From: Roseiarcus sp963741845
Lineage (GTDB): Bacteria; Pseudomonadota; Alphaproteobacteria; Rhizobiales; Beijerinckiaceae
DNA length: 64,000 nt
Direction: 5' to 3'
NCBI GenBank assembly: GCA_963741845.1
Contig: CAVUJV010000016.1
Location: 707,252 to 771,251, forward strand
Below are positions 1 through 8,281 of the stretch, in pieces. The notes below the pieces were generated by a model. It did not search any database. It saw nothing but the letters and a program-made list of their open reading frames with translations, and was not told the DNA's origin. The position numbers and the translations under genes were made by a program. Each line of letters starts with the position of its first letter. The first letter of the stretch is position 1.

Positions 1-362
1 GTAACATTTCATTCCGATTTTCCAGCGCCTCTGGTATGATGCCTCATCGTCGTCAATCCGAGAGCCGCCAAATGCGCGAAATCGCCGAAGCCGCCGCCGA
101 AGCTGTGAGGACTGGGCAGCCATCGGCGCCGCCTTCTTCACGCCATCTTGCGGCTGCTATTCGGCCATCAACGGCGTCGAGCCGGAAGGAAATGTCAGCG
201 CAAACCCTTGAAAAGTCCCGATCCGCGGAAGCAAATGGCGCGATTTTCGGCCGGTTTTTTGCTGAAAATCGTCCGCAAAATGCTTCGTTTCAGGCGGGAA
301 ACGCAGCAAATGAGCGCGCAATCGCATCAAGAATGCACGAAAACGTCGGCCACTTTTCCGGC
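1..362 (+). repeat. dispersed intergenic repeat, family 1, copy A (long form)
   Basis: This stretch aligns over its whole length with a second copy at about 46028-46381 in the same orientation. Shared blocks include GATGCCTCATCG near position 40, ATGCGCGAAAT near 72 and, most strongly, a core at about 181-250 that contains GGAAGGAAATGTCAGCGCA, CTTGAAAAGTCCCGAT and CGCGGAAG. Shorter, inverted relatives of the core lie at about 4900-4970, 51500-51690 and 58885-58925. All copies sit between genes. Short open frames run through it in more than one phase, but substitutions between copies do not respect any single frame, so I treat it as non-coding. The left end of the element may lie outside the window. 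Confidence 0.75.
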
Positions 363-392
363 AGAGGGCGGCCAATCGTGGCGGAAATCGGT

Positions 393-1226
393 TCAGTCTG
401 AAAGCAGACGGCTCTCGCTCCGCGGCGCCCGGTCAAAGACGGGAAACAGGACCAGACCGGCGACGAAGCCCCCGAGATGCGCGATCCAGGCGACGGGCAT
501 GTCGGAGAGGCCCAGCGTCTGGCCGAACGCCCCGAACACGAAATTGGTGGCGAACCAGATCCCGATGAAGGCGAGCGCCCTGCCGTCGGTAAAGACCTCG
601 CCCAGACTCGCCACCGGGGCGTCCTCGATCTCGACCCGCATCGCGCCGATCCTGGGCCCCAGCGGCGCGCCGGGCTGAAACATGAATCGCGCCACCGCGC
701 CCATCATTCCCGAGACCGAAGCGGAAGCGCCGATGAGGGGGGCAAATTCCATCGGCGTCGCGGCCCATTGCGCGAGCGCCCCCGCCACTGCGGCGACCAC
801 GGCGAAGCCGAGGAATCGTGCCGCCTTCGTTCGCCGCGCAACCGGCGGTCCGAAAGCGATCAGCCAGATCGTATTGAGCAGGACATGCGTCCACGATCCG
901 TGCAGCAGCGAATAGGTGATGATCGTCCAGAGTTTGAGGCCTCCGCCCATCACATGGAGATCGCGCATCAAGCGAAGCTGAGCGAGCGCATCGCCGTTGC
1001 GGCGGGCCTTCATCAGGAGATCGAGCGCCCGATCCGGCCAGATCGCGACGGTCAGGCGTCCGGGTACGAAGGCGAAGTTGCGGAGGATTGCGTCCTGGAT
1101 CGGAGGACTGGCATAGGCGAAGAAGGCGTAAATCGCGATGAGGACAAGCGCGAGACCGACCACGACCGCGGGGGCGTTGAACATCGGTTCGTCGCGCGAA
1201 GCTCGGCGCCTTCCAGTCGTACTCAT
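393..1226 (-). CDS. rhomboid family intramembrane serine protease
   Basis: Predicted inner-membrane protease of 277 residues that cleaves transmembrane substrates within the bilayer. The catalytic serine lies in the rhomboid GxSx motif GASAS (Ser168), the catalytic histidine is His250 in AHLGGF, and the TM2 histidine/asparagine pair is visible as THVLLN (114-119). Hydrophobic segments at about 20-38, 112-128, 137-155, 165-185, 215-235 and 248-265 fit the six-helix core, with a loop insertion at about 185-210. I start at the ATG at 1226; a TTG at 1268 and an ATG at 1184 are alternatives, and no start has an ideal ribosome site. It stands alone, convergent with repeat copy A. The substrate is unknown. 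Confidence 0.85.
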   Translation of the reverse strand: MSTTGRRRASRDEPMFNAPAVVVGLALVLIAIYAFFAYASPPIQDAILRNFAFVPGRLTVAIWPDRALDLLMKARRNGDALAQLRLMRDLHVMGGGLKLWTIITYSLLHGSWTHVLLNTIWLIAFGPPVARRTKAARFLGFAVVAAVAGALAQWAATPMEFAPLIGASASVSGMMGAVARFMFQPGAPLGPRIGAMRVEIEDAPVASLGEVFTDGRALAFIGIWFATNFVFGAFGQTLGLSDMPVAWIAHLGGFVAGLVLFPVFDRAPRSESRLLSD

Positions 1227-1503
1227 GAACCCCGCCAAGCCTCGATCGCCAAAAACACTCTGTCGCAATGCGGCTTAACGGCAAGTCGGCGTGGCGCCAA
1301 GCAACGTTAATGGGCATTTACCCGGATGTGCGCATTCGTGTCGGAAGCCGTTACCTCTACATACACATATCGTTGCGGAAGGCGCCGCTGGACGCTTGTG
1401 TCAGGGGCGGCCGACGTGTTCCCTGCCGCCATTGCGTTTTCGTGGCGTGACGGCCGGCCCTCATCATTTTGGGGCGAGCGGCCCGACGCATGGGGAGATG
1501 ATG

Positions 1504-2097
1504 ATGCTGGAAGTGTCGAGAGAGCTCTATGATTACTGGCGCAAGCTTAAAGGCAAGCGGCGCGCGCCTGACCGAAACGATGTCGAACCCGGCGCGATCC
1601 GGGCAATCCTGTCCGATACGTTCATCCTCGACTTCGACAGGGAGCAGGAGTTCCCCTTTCGCATTTCCGGAACGCGGGCCAATGCGCTGTTCCTGCGCGA
1701 GCTCCGCGGGTCCTCGTTCCTCCATCTGTGGCGCGCGGCGGACCGGAACGCGATCGCGACCACCCTTCAACGCTCGGCCGATCATGCGCGGCCCTATCTT
1801 CTGGACGTCGAGGCGCGGCCTCCAGGTCTCGGCCGGCTCGCAATGGAGATTTTGCTGCTGCCGCTCCGCCACCAGGGCTCGGCGCACGGGCGCATCCTCG
1901 GCGCGATCACGACGGACGCATCGCCGCATTGGCTCGGATTCGTGGGGGCGGGCGAGGTCGCGCTGATCTCCGCGCATCCCATCGCAGAACAGCGGTCCGC
2001 CGCGTTGGAGACGCGGCCCCGCGATGACGGGATCGTCAAAGGCTTCGCCCCGCGCCCACGCCTATACCTCTGCTCTTCCGATCATCGACCGATCTGA
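1504..2097 (+). CDS. PAS-domain protein (PAS_5 / DUF1380-like alphaproteobacterial type)
   Basis: A 197-residue soluble protein beginning MLEVSRELYDYW, with the pattern of the alphaproteobacterial PAS_5 family: an N-terminal helix containing YDYWRKLKG, then DVEPGAIRAIL, a strand reading FPFRISGTR and the helix FLREL. No output domain is attached, so it is probably a sensor or adaptor whose ligand and partner are unknown. Three consecutive ATG codons occur at 1498, 1501 and 1504; GGGGAG at 1492-1497 is too close to the first and well spaced for the third, so I use 1504. It is followed by a PilZ protein on the same strand, and this pairing suggests a role in envelope or motility signalling, but that is inference. 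I am less sure of the exact Pfam number than of the PAS class. Confidence 0.7.
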   Translation: MLEVSRELYDYWRKLKGKRRAPDRNDVEPGAIRAILSDTFILDFDREQEFPFRISGTRANALFLRELRGSSFLHLWRAADRNAIATTLQRSADHARPYLLDVEARPPGLGRLAMEILLLPLRHQGSAHGRILGAITTDASPHWLGFVGAGEVALISAHPIAEQRSAALETRPRDDGIVKGFAPRPRLYLCSSDHRPI

Positions 2098-2227
2098 CGT
2101 CACAACAAACTGGGGTAATACGGCCTTAATTCATTCGCCGATAAGTTCCGCGTGTTCACTTCTATCGACGCGGCTCGCCGGTTCCGACCTCTGACGGCGG
2201 CGCGAGCCCCGTCAAAGGAGCACGCGA

Positions 2228-2839
2228 CTGAGCGCCGTAGCCTGGAACATCGCGGAGCCTGCGAGCGTCGAGCGCCGGCGTCATCAGCGGGTGAAGGTCC
2301 GGCTGACGGGACGCTTCATGCGTTCCGACAGGCAGGAATTCGACTGCGCGACAATCGACATGTCGCCGGGCGGCATTGCCTTCCTGGCGGATGCGCCGGT
2401 TCGGCAAGGCGAACGAATCGTGACCTATCTCAGTCAGGTCGGCCGCCTGGAGGGAACGGTCGCACGGACCTTTCCGGGCGGGTTCGCCATCCAGATGCGC
2501 CTGCCTCAGGCGAAGCGCGACCGGCTCGCCGACCAGCTGACGTGGCTTGCGAACCGCGCCTCCCTCGGGCTTCCCGACGATCGACGGCACGAACGCGTGA
2601 CGCCGACTCGCCCCCGTACGATCGTAACTTTACCGGACGGAACCGGATACCCGGGCACGGTCGCCGATCTTTCGATGTCCGGCGCGGCCATCTTCGTCGA
2701 TCCTCAGCCCGCGGCCGGGACGCTCGTAACCGTGGGCACGACAACGGCTCAGGTCGTCCGCGTCATCGACGGCGGCATCGCAGTCGTGTTCACGCGGCCG
2801 ATCCGTCCCGAGGACTTCGGCGAGGACCTCATCCTCTGA
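2228..2839 (+). CDS. tandem PilZ-domain protein (c-di-GMP receptor candidate)
   Basis: Two PilZ domains in tandem. With translation from 2228, the first has the RxxxR-type arginines in ERRRHQR (15-21) and the [D/N]xSxxG motif DMSPGG (44-49); the second has RRHER (119-123) and DLSMSG (147-152). Both motifs are those that bind c-di-GMP in this family. The first in-frame conventional start is a GTG at 2291, but that would cut off the first arginine motif. The frame stays open upstream, and AAAGGAG at 2214-2220 lies seven bases before a CTG at 2228, giving an N-terminus reading SAVAWNIAEP. I therefore prefer the CTG, or an ATG miscalled as CTG. Target process (motility, polysaccharide) is unknown; exopolysaccharide genes lie 13 kb away. 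Confidence 0.82.
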   Translation: MSAVAWNIAEPASVERRRHQRVKVRLTGRFMRSDRQEFDCATIDMSPGGIAFLADAPVRQGERIVTYLSQVGRLEGTVARTFPGGFAIQMRLPQAKRDRLADQLTWLANRASLGLPDDRRHERVTPTRPRTIVTLPDGTGYPGTVADLSMSGAAIFVDPQPAAGTLVTVGTTTAQVVRVIDGGIAVVFTRPIRPEDFGEDLIL

Positions 2840-2859
2840 GGTGCGGGCGGGGCCTCAGA
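2835..2859. terminator. possible bidirectional terminator between convergent genes
   Basis: A 7-bp inverted repeat, TCTGAGG at 2835-2841 and CCTCAGA at 2853-2859, overlaps the stop codons of the convergent PilZ and carbonic anhydrase genes. It has no T-tract, so intrinsic termination is only a guess. Confidence 0.3.
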
Positions 2860-3382
2860 CCGGCTTGAGCGAAGCCGCGAAGCGCCGCCAGTTCTCGACA
2901 TAATGCCTGGCGGACGCGATGAGGCCGGCGATCGCCGCGGCGTCGAGCGTTCGCACGACCTTCGCCGGAGAGCCGACGATCAGCGAATGGTCGGGGAACT
3001 CTTTCCCCTCCGTCACGAGCGCCCTCGCGCCGACGAGGCACCCGTTCCCGATCCGCGCGCCGTTGAGGACGACGGATCCCATGCCGATCAGACTGCCGTC
3101 GCCGATCGTGCAGCCGTGCAGGATGGCGTTGTGACCGACCGTGCAATCCTCGCCGATGGTCAGCGGAAAGCCCATGTCGGTATGAAGGGCGCAGAGTTCC
3201 TGAATGTTCGACCGCGCCCCGACGGTGATCGGCTCATTGTCGCCGCGCAGGACGGCGCCGAACCAGACGCCGGCGTCCTCGCCCATTCTCACGTCGCCGA
3301 TCAGGGTCGCGTTCGGGGCGATCCAGTAGCGGCCCTCCGGCGGCAACGAGGGGCGACGGTCCCCGAGCGAATAGAGCGGCAT
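2855..3382 (-). CDS. gamma-carbonic anhydrase family protein
   Basis: A 175-residue left-handed beta-helix protein of the gamma-carbonic anhydrase/PaaY family. Hexapeptide repeats run from about residue 20 to 140, for example IAPNATLIGDV and VTVGARSNIQ-like turns. The three zinc histidines of the family are present as His67 (ALHTDM), His84 and His89 (VGHNAILHG), spaced as in active members. A C-terminal helix of about 35 residues follows. It would interconvert CO2 and bicarbonate in the cytoplasm, but many members of this family have no measurable activity. It is read in the same direction as the DUF3126 gene 25 bp upstream and cysE beyond it, a neighbourhood common in Hyphomicrobiales. Confidence 0.85.
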   Translation of the reverse strand: MPLYSLGDRRPSLPPEGRYWIAPNATLIGDVRMGEDAGVWFGAVLRGDNEPITVGARSNIQELCALHTDMGFPLTIGEDCTVGHNAILHGCTIGDGSLIGMGSVVLNGARIGNGCLVGARALVTEGKEFPDHSLIVGSPAKVVRTLDAAAIAGLIASARHYVENWRRFAASLKPV

Positions 3383-3407
3383 GGAAGATCCTCTCCGAAG
3401 CCCGGGC

Positions 3408-3803
3408 TCATTCCTCGTCGAGATCGACGTCCAGGATCGCCATCTGCAGCGTGAAGGTCGAACCCTTCGGATCGTCAGCGGAGATCACGCCCAGGAAGTC
3501 GGGGCCGTTGTTGAGCTCGACCGAGTCGATCTTCTTCATCCGCGCCGCGATCTTGAGCTGGTCGTTCTCGAACAGCTTTCTCAGGTAATCCTGCAGGACG
3601 GCCCGGCCGACCGGAATGGGCATCTCGAACGCGAAGGAGCGGTCGCCGTCCTCGTCGTCGACCGTGATCGCGCCGATCTTCCGCTCGCCGAGCAACACGT
3701 CCGCTGCATCCTTCGCCTTCGCGCTCGGTGTGACCTGGATGACAGGCGAGCCAAAGGACTTGCGCAGGAACTCGCGCAACTTGACGATTTCGGCCTTTTC
3801 CAC
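3408..3803 (-). CDS. DUF3126 family protein
   Basis: A small acidic cytoplasmic protein of 131 residues, starting MEKAEIVKLREFLR and containing the conserved run FGSPVIQV followed by KAKDAADVLLGE and IGAITVDDEDGDRSFAF. This is the DUF3126 family of alphaproteobacteria, which is repeatedly found beside cysE; the function is not known to me. It ends in an acidic tail (DVDLDEE). It lies between cysE (80 bp upstream) and the gamma-carbonic anhydrase gene on the same strand, so it is probably in one transcript with them. Confidence 0.85.
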   Translation of the reverse strand: MEKAEIVKLREFLRKSFGSPVIQVTPSAKAKDAADVLLGERKIGAITVDDEDGDRSFAFEMPIPVGRAVLQDYLRKLFENDQLKIAARMKKIDSVELNNGPDFLGVISADDPKGSTFTLQMAILDVDLDEE

Positions 3804-3883
3804 GGGGCTGTCCGCTCTTCCTTTTCGGTCGGGAGGCAGCCTTTGCCAGAACCGGCGTCCCGCCGCAAGACAGGAACGCGCGC

Positions 3884-4714
3884 CTAGCTCTCGGCGGCCT
3901 TCTCCGCGAGGATCTGGTTCATGTCGCGCGCCGGCTCGGCGCAGCCGGCCTCGCCAACGATGCGCGCCGGAACGCCGGCGACGGTCTTGTTATGCGGAAC
4001 CGGGGCCAGCACGACCGAGCCCGCGGCGACGCGGGCGCAATGGCCGACCTCGATATTGCCGAGCACCTTGGCGCCCGCGCCAAGCAGCACGCCGTGGCGG
4101 ATCTTGGGATGACGGTCGCCCGTCTCCTTGCCCGTGCCCCCGAGCGTCACGCCCTGAAGGATCGAGACGTTGTCCTCGACGACCGACGTCTCGCCGATGA
4201 CGACCCCGGTCGCATGATCGAGGAAGATGCCCTTGCCGATCCGCGCGCCGGGATTGATGTCGACGCCGAACACGGCCGAGGACAGGCTTTGCAGCGTCAT
4301 CGCGAAGTCGCGCCGGCCGGCCTTCAGCAGCCAATGGGAGAGCCGGTAGGCCTGAATTGCGTGGAATCCCTTGAAATAAAGCAACGGCTCGATCATCCGC
4401 AGGCAGGCGGGATCGCGGTCGGCGACCGCCATGATGTCGGCGCGGAACGCCTCGCCGATCGCGGGGTCGCGGGCGATGGCTTCGCCGAAGGTCTGGCGGA
4501 TCAGCGCCGCGGGCAGGTCGCGATGATCGAGCCGCGAGGCGACGCGGTGAGCGACGGCGCCTTCGAGCGTTTCGTGATTGAGGACGGTGGTGGCCAGGAA
4601 CAGCGCAAGCTCAGGCTCCCGCCGCGCCGCCTCTTCGGCTTCCTGTCGGATGCGGGCGAACAGCGGATCATTGCCGGCAAGTCCGACAATCCGCGCGGTG
4701 GAACTATGGGCCAT
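3884..4714 (-). CDS. cysE: serine O-acetyltransferase
   Basis: Acetylates L-serine with acetyl-CoA to give O-acetylserine, the first step of cysteine synthesis. The 276-residue protein has the CysE N-terminal helical domain (about 1-140, including FHAIQAYRLSHWL) and a C-terminal left-handed beta-helix. Catalytic features are visible: the DINPGA turn, the active-site histidine in LDHATGVVIGE, and the QGVTLGGTGK loop followed by RHPKI. The length is typical. The C-terminus ends in AES rather than the usual isoleucine tail that docks into cysteine synthase, so complex formation is uncertain. It precedes the DUF3126 and carbonic anhydrase genes on the minus strand. Confidence 0.95.
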   Translation of the reverse strand: MAHSSTARIVGLAGNDPLFARIRQEAEEAARREPELALFLATTVLNHETLEGAVAHRVASRLDHRDLPAALIRQTFGEAIARDPAIGEAFRADIMAVADRDPACLRMIEPLLYFKGFHAIQAYRLSHWLLKAGRRDFAMTLQSLSSAVFGVDINPGARIGKGIFLDHATGVVIGETSVVEDNVSILQGVTLGGTGKETGDRHPKIRHGVLLGAGAKVLGNIEVGHCARVAAGSVVLAPVPHNKTVAGVPARIVGEAGCAEPARDMNQILAEKAAES

Positions 4715-5266
4715 GGCGACCTCCCAGACCTCGAAAAGACGGAACCCCTATCACGCGCGCCGCGATCTTGCGAGACAGGCGCTCACCCTCGACGTGGGCC
4801 CTCGCGAAGGCTTCCGCCAGACCCCCCGCCGCAATTTTGCCCAGGCGCATGCACGCCGGGGCGGCTCCCCTTCGTCCCGCTCGCGATCCGGATTCATGTT
4901 CCGCCGTTTCGTCGCGCGGGATTCAACCTTTTCAGGGCTTTGCGCGCCGCTTTTTCGCCGGGCTGCAAAAAGCCGCATGCCCAGCCCTCCACGCCTGGCC
5001 GGGAGGCTCCATATTTCGCGGGAGTCAACAATCTCAGGAACCTGGAGGTCATTTTGTTTCGCTGTCCCGCGCGCGTTCGCATCATGCCCACAAAAGCGGC
5101 CGCCCAAAGTCGCCTGCCGTTGAGGGCTGGCCGCGTCGCCGGCCCCGCGCTGCGCGGAGCGAGAAGGCCTCGGAGATAAAATCGAAAATGACAGACTTTT
5201 CATTCTGAAAATCATACCATAGCGCGCCCATTTCCCCAAGCAATTGTCGACTCCAATCGCCGCCGC
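4715..5266. other. gene-free stretch upstream of cysE containing repeat copy D
   Basis: No convincing gene. The 552 bp contain a short inverted relative of repeat family 1 at about 4900-4970 and AT-richer sequence at about 5160-5240 (ATGACAGACTTTTCATTCTG and neighbours). The cysE promoter should lie in the left part. Open frames through it lack ribosome sites and conserved motifs. Confidence 0.6.
4900..4970 (-). repeat. dispersed repeat family 1, copy D (short core)
   Basis: The reverse complement reads GGCGAAAAAGCGGCGCGCAA, then AGCCCTGAAAAGGTTGAATC, which follows the core of copy A at 181-250 with scattered substitutions. Only the core is recognisable; flanks are diverged. Confidence 0.5.
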
Positions 5267-6016
5267 TCACGGCGCCTTGAGGAAGAGCCCGATCGTCAGC
5301 AAAATTCCGATCGCGACGACGAGCGCCTTCAGGAGCTTCTCGTTCACCCTCCGCAGCATCAGCGCGCCCACCCAGCCGCCGAACGAGCCGCCGGCCGCGG
5401 TGATCGCGGCCTGCAGCCAGTGGACGTCCTTCGAGAGCGCGAAGATCGCGACGGCGGACGCGTTCATGACGCCCGCAAGGATGTTCTTGCTCGCGCCCGC
5501 ATTGCGCACCGCGAGGCCGGCCATGGTCAGCGAGGCCATCATCAGGAGACCGATGCCGCCGCCGAAATAGCCGCCATAGACGGAGATGAAGAACTGGACG
5601 ACTGCCGCGCCCCAGGGCGGCAGATGCGCCTCGCCCGGCTTCGGCGGCTTCCGGAAGAAACTGCCCCAGGCGAAGAGCGCGGTCGCAAACAGCACCAGCC
5701 ACGGCACGAGATGGGCGAATACGGAAGGCGGCGTCAGCAGCAGGATCATGGCTCCGAGCGCGCCGCCGATCAGGCTGATGACGAACAGAACGGCCATCGA
5801 CAGCCCCGGCGGGGTCCTGGCGTCGGCGCGACCCGTCAGGCCGGTCACGACCTGCGCCGGAAAAAGCGCGACCGTCGAAGTGATGTTGGCGGCGCGCGCG
5901 TCCATGCCCGTCAGCATCAGCGACGGCAAGGTGATGAAAGATCCGCCGCCCGCGAGCGCATTCTGAGCCCCCGCCCAGATCGACGCGATGAACAGAACGG
6001 CGAGGGAAAGGATCAT
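5267..6016 (-). CDS. TauE/SafE-family sulfite/sulfoacetate-type exporter
   Basis: An integral membrane protein of 249 residues with about eight hydrophobic segments and the repeated TauE/SafE signature: an N-terminal half with QNALAGGGSFITLPSL (about 19-34) and a C-terminal half with YGGYFGGGIGLLMM (about 135-148). The family moves small organic or inorganic anions such as sulfite, sulfonates or glycolate across the inner membrane; the substrate cannot be read from the sequence. It overlaps nothing and lies 18 bp from the methyltransferase gene upstream on the same strand, so co-transcription is likely. Confidence 0.88.
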   Translation of the reverse strand: MILSLAVLFIASIWAGAQNALAGGGSFITLPSLMLTGMDARAANITSTVALFPAQVVTGLTGRADARTPPGLSMAVLFVISLIGGALGAMILLLTPPSVFAHLVPWLVLFATALFAWGSFFRKPPKPGEAHLPPWGAAVVQFFISVYGGYFGGGIGLLMMASLTMAGLAVRNAGASKNILAGVMNASAVAIFALSKDVHWLQAAITAAGGSFGGWVGALMLRRVNEKLLKALVVAIGILLTIGLFLKAP

Positions 6017-6034
6017 GGCAATCGACTCACGCGG

Positions 6035-6838
6035 TCAGGGCGCCACTCCCCTGCAAGCCCAAGCGACGTTGGCGAACGACCTCGGCCCATCGGGACGGCC
6101 CGCTTCGTAGGCGTCGCGCACGGCGGTCTCGACGTCCGCGCGCTCCGCTCCATCGAGCGAAGCCATGTATTTGCCGAGCGGCCCTTCACCCGCGGCGATG
6201 GGCGACCAGTAGTCGTCGAAATTCCGGTAGTTCGTCCGAAGCAACAGCTGAGTCTCGGCGACATCGAGAAGTCCTTGCTGGACAAACGTCCGCTTCATTT
6301 CGCCCGGCGCCATCATCGGCTGGAAGCAGTACCGATTGCGCAATTGGCGCCCGCTCTCGCTCAGCGCCGCAACCGTGTCGACCATCATGCGCATGGAGGG
6401 CATGCCGCCAAGATGATCCCACACCGCCGCCGCAACCACGCCGCCCGGTCGCACGACGCGGCGCATCTCGGCGACCGCCTTTCCCGCCTCGGGCACGAAA
6501 TGCAGCACGAGCAATGCAAAGGAGCGATCGAACGCGCCCGCCTCGAAGGGCAAGTCGCAGGCGTCCGCCTCCTGGACCCGAATGCGCGGATCGCGATTGC
6601 GTCCACGAACGGCTTCGACAAACACGGGCGAGTAATCGACCGCGACGATTTCCTTGAGATCGGCCGCCTCGGCGAGCGCGAAGGTCAGACTGCCGGCGCC
6701 GCAGCCGACATCGACAACCCTTTCGCCCTCGCCGAGCCCGGCGAAATCGATCAGTTGAGACGCCAGCAGCCTGCTCCAGCGGCCCATGAGTTGCTCATAG
6801 ACGCTCGCATCCTGGACGTTGAAGCTCGAGGGCATCAT
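6035..6838 (-). CDS. class I SAM-dependent methyltransferase (UbiE/Methyltransf_11 type)
   Basis: A cytoplasmic methyltransferase of about 267 residues. Motif I is VVDVGCGAGSLTFAL (about 39-53), motif II contains IVAVDYSPVFVEAVRGR, and the motif III region reads FDRSFALLVLHFVPEAGKAVAEMRRVVRPGG, split in the usual way. The order fits Methyltransf_11/25. The acceptor is unknown. An AAGGAGG ribosome site at about 6842-6848 precedes two adjacent ATG codons (6838 and 6835); the second is better spaced, and the longer frame starting at 6874 is not supported. It stands between an amidohydrolase gene upstream and a TauE/SafE exporter downstream, all on the minus strand. Confidence 0.85.
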   Translation of the reverse strand: MMPSSFNVQDASVYEQLMGRWSRLLASQLIDFAGLGEGERVVDVGCGAGSLTFALAEAADLKEIVAVDYSPVFVEAVRGRNRDPRIRVQEADACDLPFEAGAFDRSFALLVLHFVPEAGKAVAEMRRVVRPGGVVAAAVWDHLGGMPSMRMMVDTVAALSESGRQLRNRYCFQPMMAPGEMKRTFVQQGLLDVAETQLLLRTNYRNFDDYWSPIAAGEGPLGKYMASLDGAERADVETAVRDAYEAGRPDGPRSFANVAWACRGVAP

Positions 6839-6870
6839 AAACCTCCTTGCGGCCGCCGAAAGCGGGCGGT

Positions 6871-8199
6871 TCAAGCGAAATCCCTGGCCGCCGCCTTATG
6901 CTCCGCGATCAGGCCGCCAAGATCCAGTCCCACGGGCTGCCCGTCGATCACGCGCCACTGGCCTGCGATCATGACCCGGTCGGCCCTATGCGCGCCGCAA
7001 AGAACGAGCGCCGCCAGCGGGTCATGCGCGCCGGAGAAGCGCGCTTCATCGAGGGTGAAGAGCGCAAGATCCGCCTCGCGTCCTTCCTCGATGCGGCCGA
7101 TGTCCGAGCGGCCAAGGCAGCGCGCGGACCCTTCCGTCGCCCAGCGCAGGACGTCGAAATGCGTCACCCCGTCGGCGCCGTAGCGAAGCCGCCCGATCAT
7201 CAGGGCGTGCCGCACCGCCTCCATCATGTTCGAGGAATCGTTCGAGGCCGAGCCGTCGACGCCGAGCCCGACCGGCGCCCCGGCCGCTTCGAGATCGCAG
7301 GTCGGGCAGATGCCGGAGGCGAGCACCATGTTGGAGGCGGCGCAATGGCTGACGCCGACCCCTGCCCGGCCAAGCCGCGCGATCTCCTCAGGGCTGAAAT
7401 GGATGCCGTGGGCGAGCCAGACCCTGCTCGACATCCAGCCGGTCTCTTCCAGAAGATCGACGGGCCGAAGCCCATAATGTTCGAGACAGAAGCGCTCTTC
7501 GTCGATCGTTTCGCAGAGATGCGTATGGAGCCGGCAGCCGCAGCGCTCGGCCAGCCGCGCGCTCTCGACCATCAGATCCTTCGAGATCGAGAAAGGCGAA
7601 CAGGGCGCAAGCGCCACCTGAATCTGTGCGCCGGGCTCAGGATCGTGAAAGAGCCTCAGCACGCGCTCGCTGTCGGCGAGGATCGTCGCCTCGTCCTGCA
7701 CCACGCTGTCCGGCGGAAGGCCGCCGTCCTTCACGGAGAGATTCATCGAGCCGCGCGAGACGGTCATGCGCATTCCGAGTTCGCGGGCCGCCTCCACCTC
7801 GATATCGACCGCGTCCTCGAGTCCGCCCGGATAGAGATAATGGTGATCGGCCGCGGTCGTGCAGCCCGACATCAGGAGTTCGGCAAGCGCAAGCCGCGTC
7901 GCGAGGCGCAAGTGGTTCGGCTTCAGCCGCGACCAGACCGAATAGAGCGACAGGAGCCACGGGAAGAGCGCCTTGTTGATCGCGCCGGGGTGGGCGCGCG
8001 TCAGCGTCTGATAGAAATGATGATGCGTGTTGATGAGGCCCGGCAGCACGACATGGCGCGAAGCGTCGAACACAGAGTCGAAGCGCTGGGGCGTCTGACC
8101 GGCGCCGACCCGCTCGACGATCCGGGTTCCTTCGACGACGAGACCCCGCCCGGCGCCTTCGGCGAAGATCGCCAGAGGGTCCTTGATCCATGTCCGCAT
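6871..8199 (-). CDS. 8-oxoguanine deaminase / hydroxyatrazine-aminohydrolase-type amidohydrolase
   Basis: A metal-dependent hydrolase of the AtzB/TrzF subgroup, about 442 residues. The metal site begins with PGLINTHHHFYQT (HxH), and further ligands are visible as LHTHLCET, AHGIHF and GVDGSASND. The run MMEAVRHALMIGRLRYG and the deep similarity to 8-oxoguanine deaminases favour deamination of an oxidised purine, but triazine-like or other N-heterocycle substrates are possible. I start at the ATG at 8199 (MRTWIKDPLAI), which has GGAGG about 11 bases upstream and matches where this family usually begins; an ATG at 8235 would add 12 residues. The 5' neighbour is an acyl-CoA synthetase on the same strand. 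Confidence 0.82.
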   Translation of the reverse strand: MRTWIKDPLAIFAEGAGRGLVVEGTRIVERVGAGQTPQRFDSVFDASRHVVLPGLINTHHHFYQTLTRAHPGAINKALFPWLLSLYSVWSRLKPNHLRLATRLALAELLMSGCTTAADHHYLYPGGLEDAVDIEVEAARELGMRMTVSRGSMNLSVKDGGLPPDSVVQDEATILADSERVLRLFHDPEPGAQIQVALAPCSPFSISKDLMVESARLAERCGCRLHTHLCETIDEERFCLEHYGLRPVDLLEETGWMSSRVWLAHGIHFSPEEIARLGRAGVGVSHCAASNMVLASGICPTCDLEAAGAPVGLGVDGSASNDSSNMMEAVRHALMIGRLRYGADGVTHFDVLRWATEGSARCLGRSDIGRIEEGREADLALFTLDEARFSGAHDPLAALVLCGAHRADRVMIAGQWRVIDGQPVGLDLGGLIAEHKAAARDFA

Positions 8200-8281
8200 G
8201 CGCGCCTGAGCCTCCGTCGCCCGAAAGGCGTTCATGGGGAGCCGCAGGGGCGCATGTCAACGGCGGGTCAATCGCCTTCGC

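Noticed and set aside
36..401. Possible small protein (121 codons) in repeat copy A, with a similar peptide in copy B
   Set aside because: The similarity comes from the DNA repeat; indels between copies shift frames, and there is no ribosome site.
1291..1503. Extended N-terminus for the PAS protein
   Set aside because: The extra codons have no PAS-family similarity, and the start at 1504 has a well-placed ribosome site.
5420..7183. 587-codon plus-strand frame over the exporter and methyltransferase genes
   Set aside because: Arg/Gln-rich antisense frame; the minus-strand genes have clear motifs.
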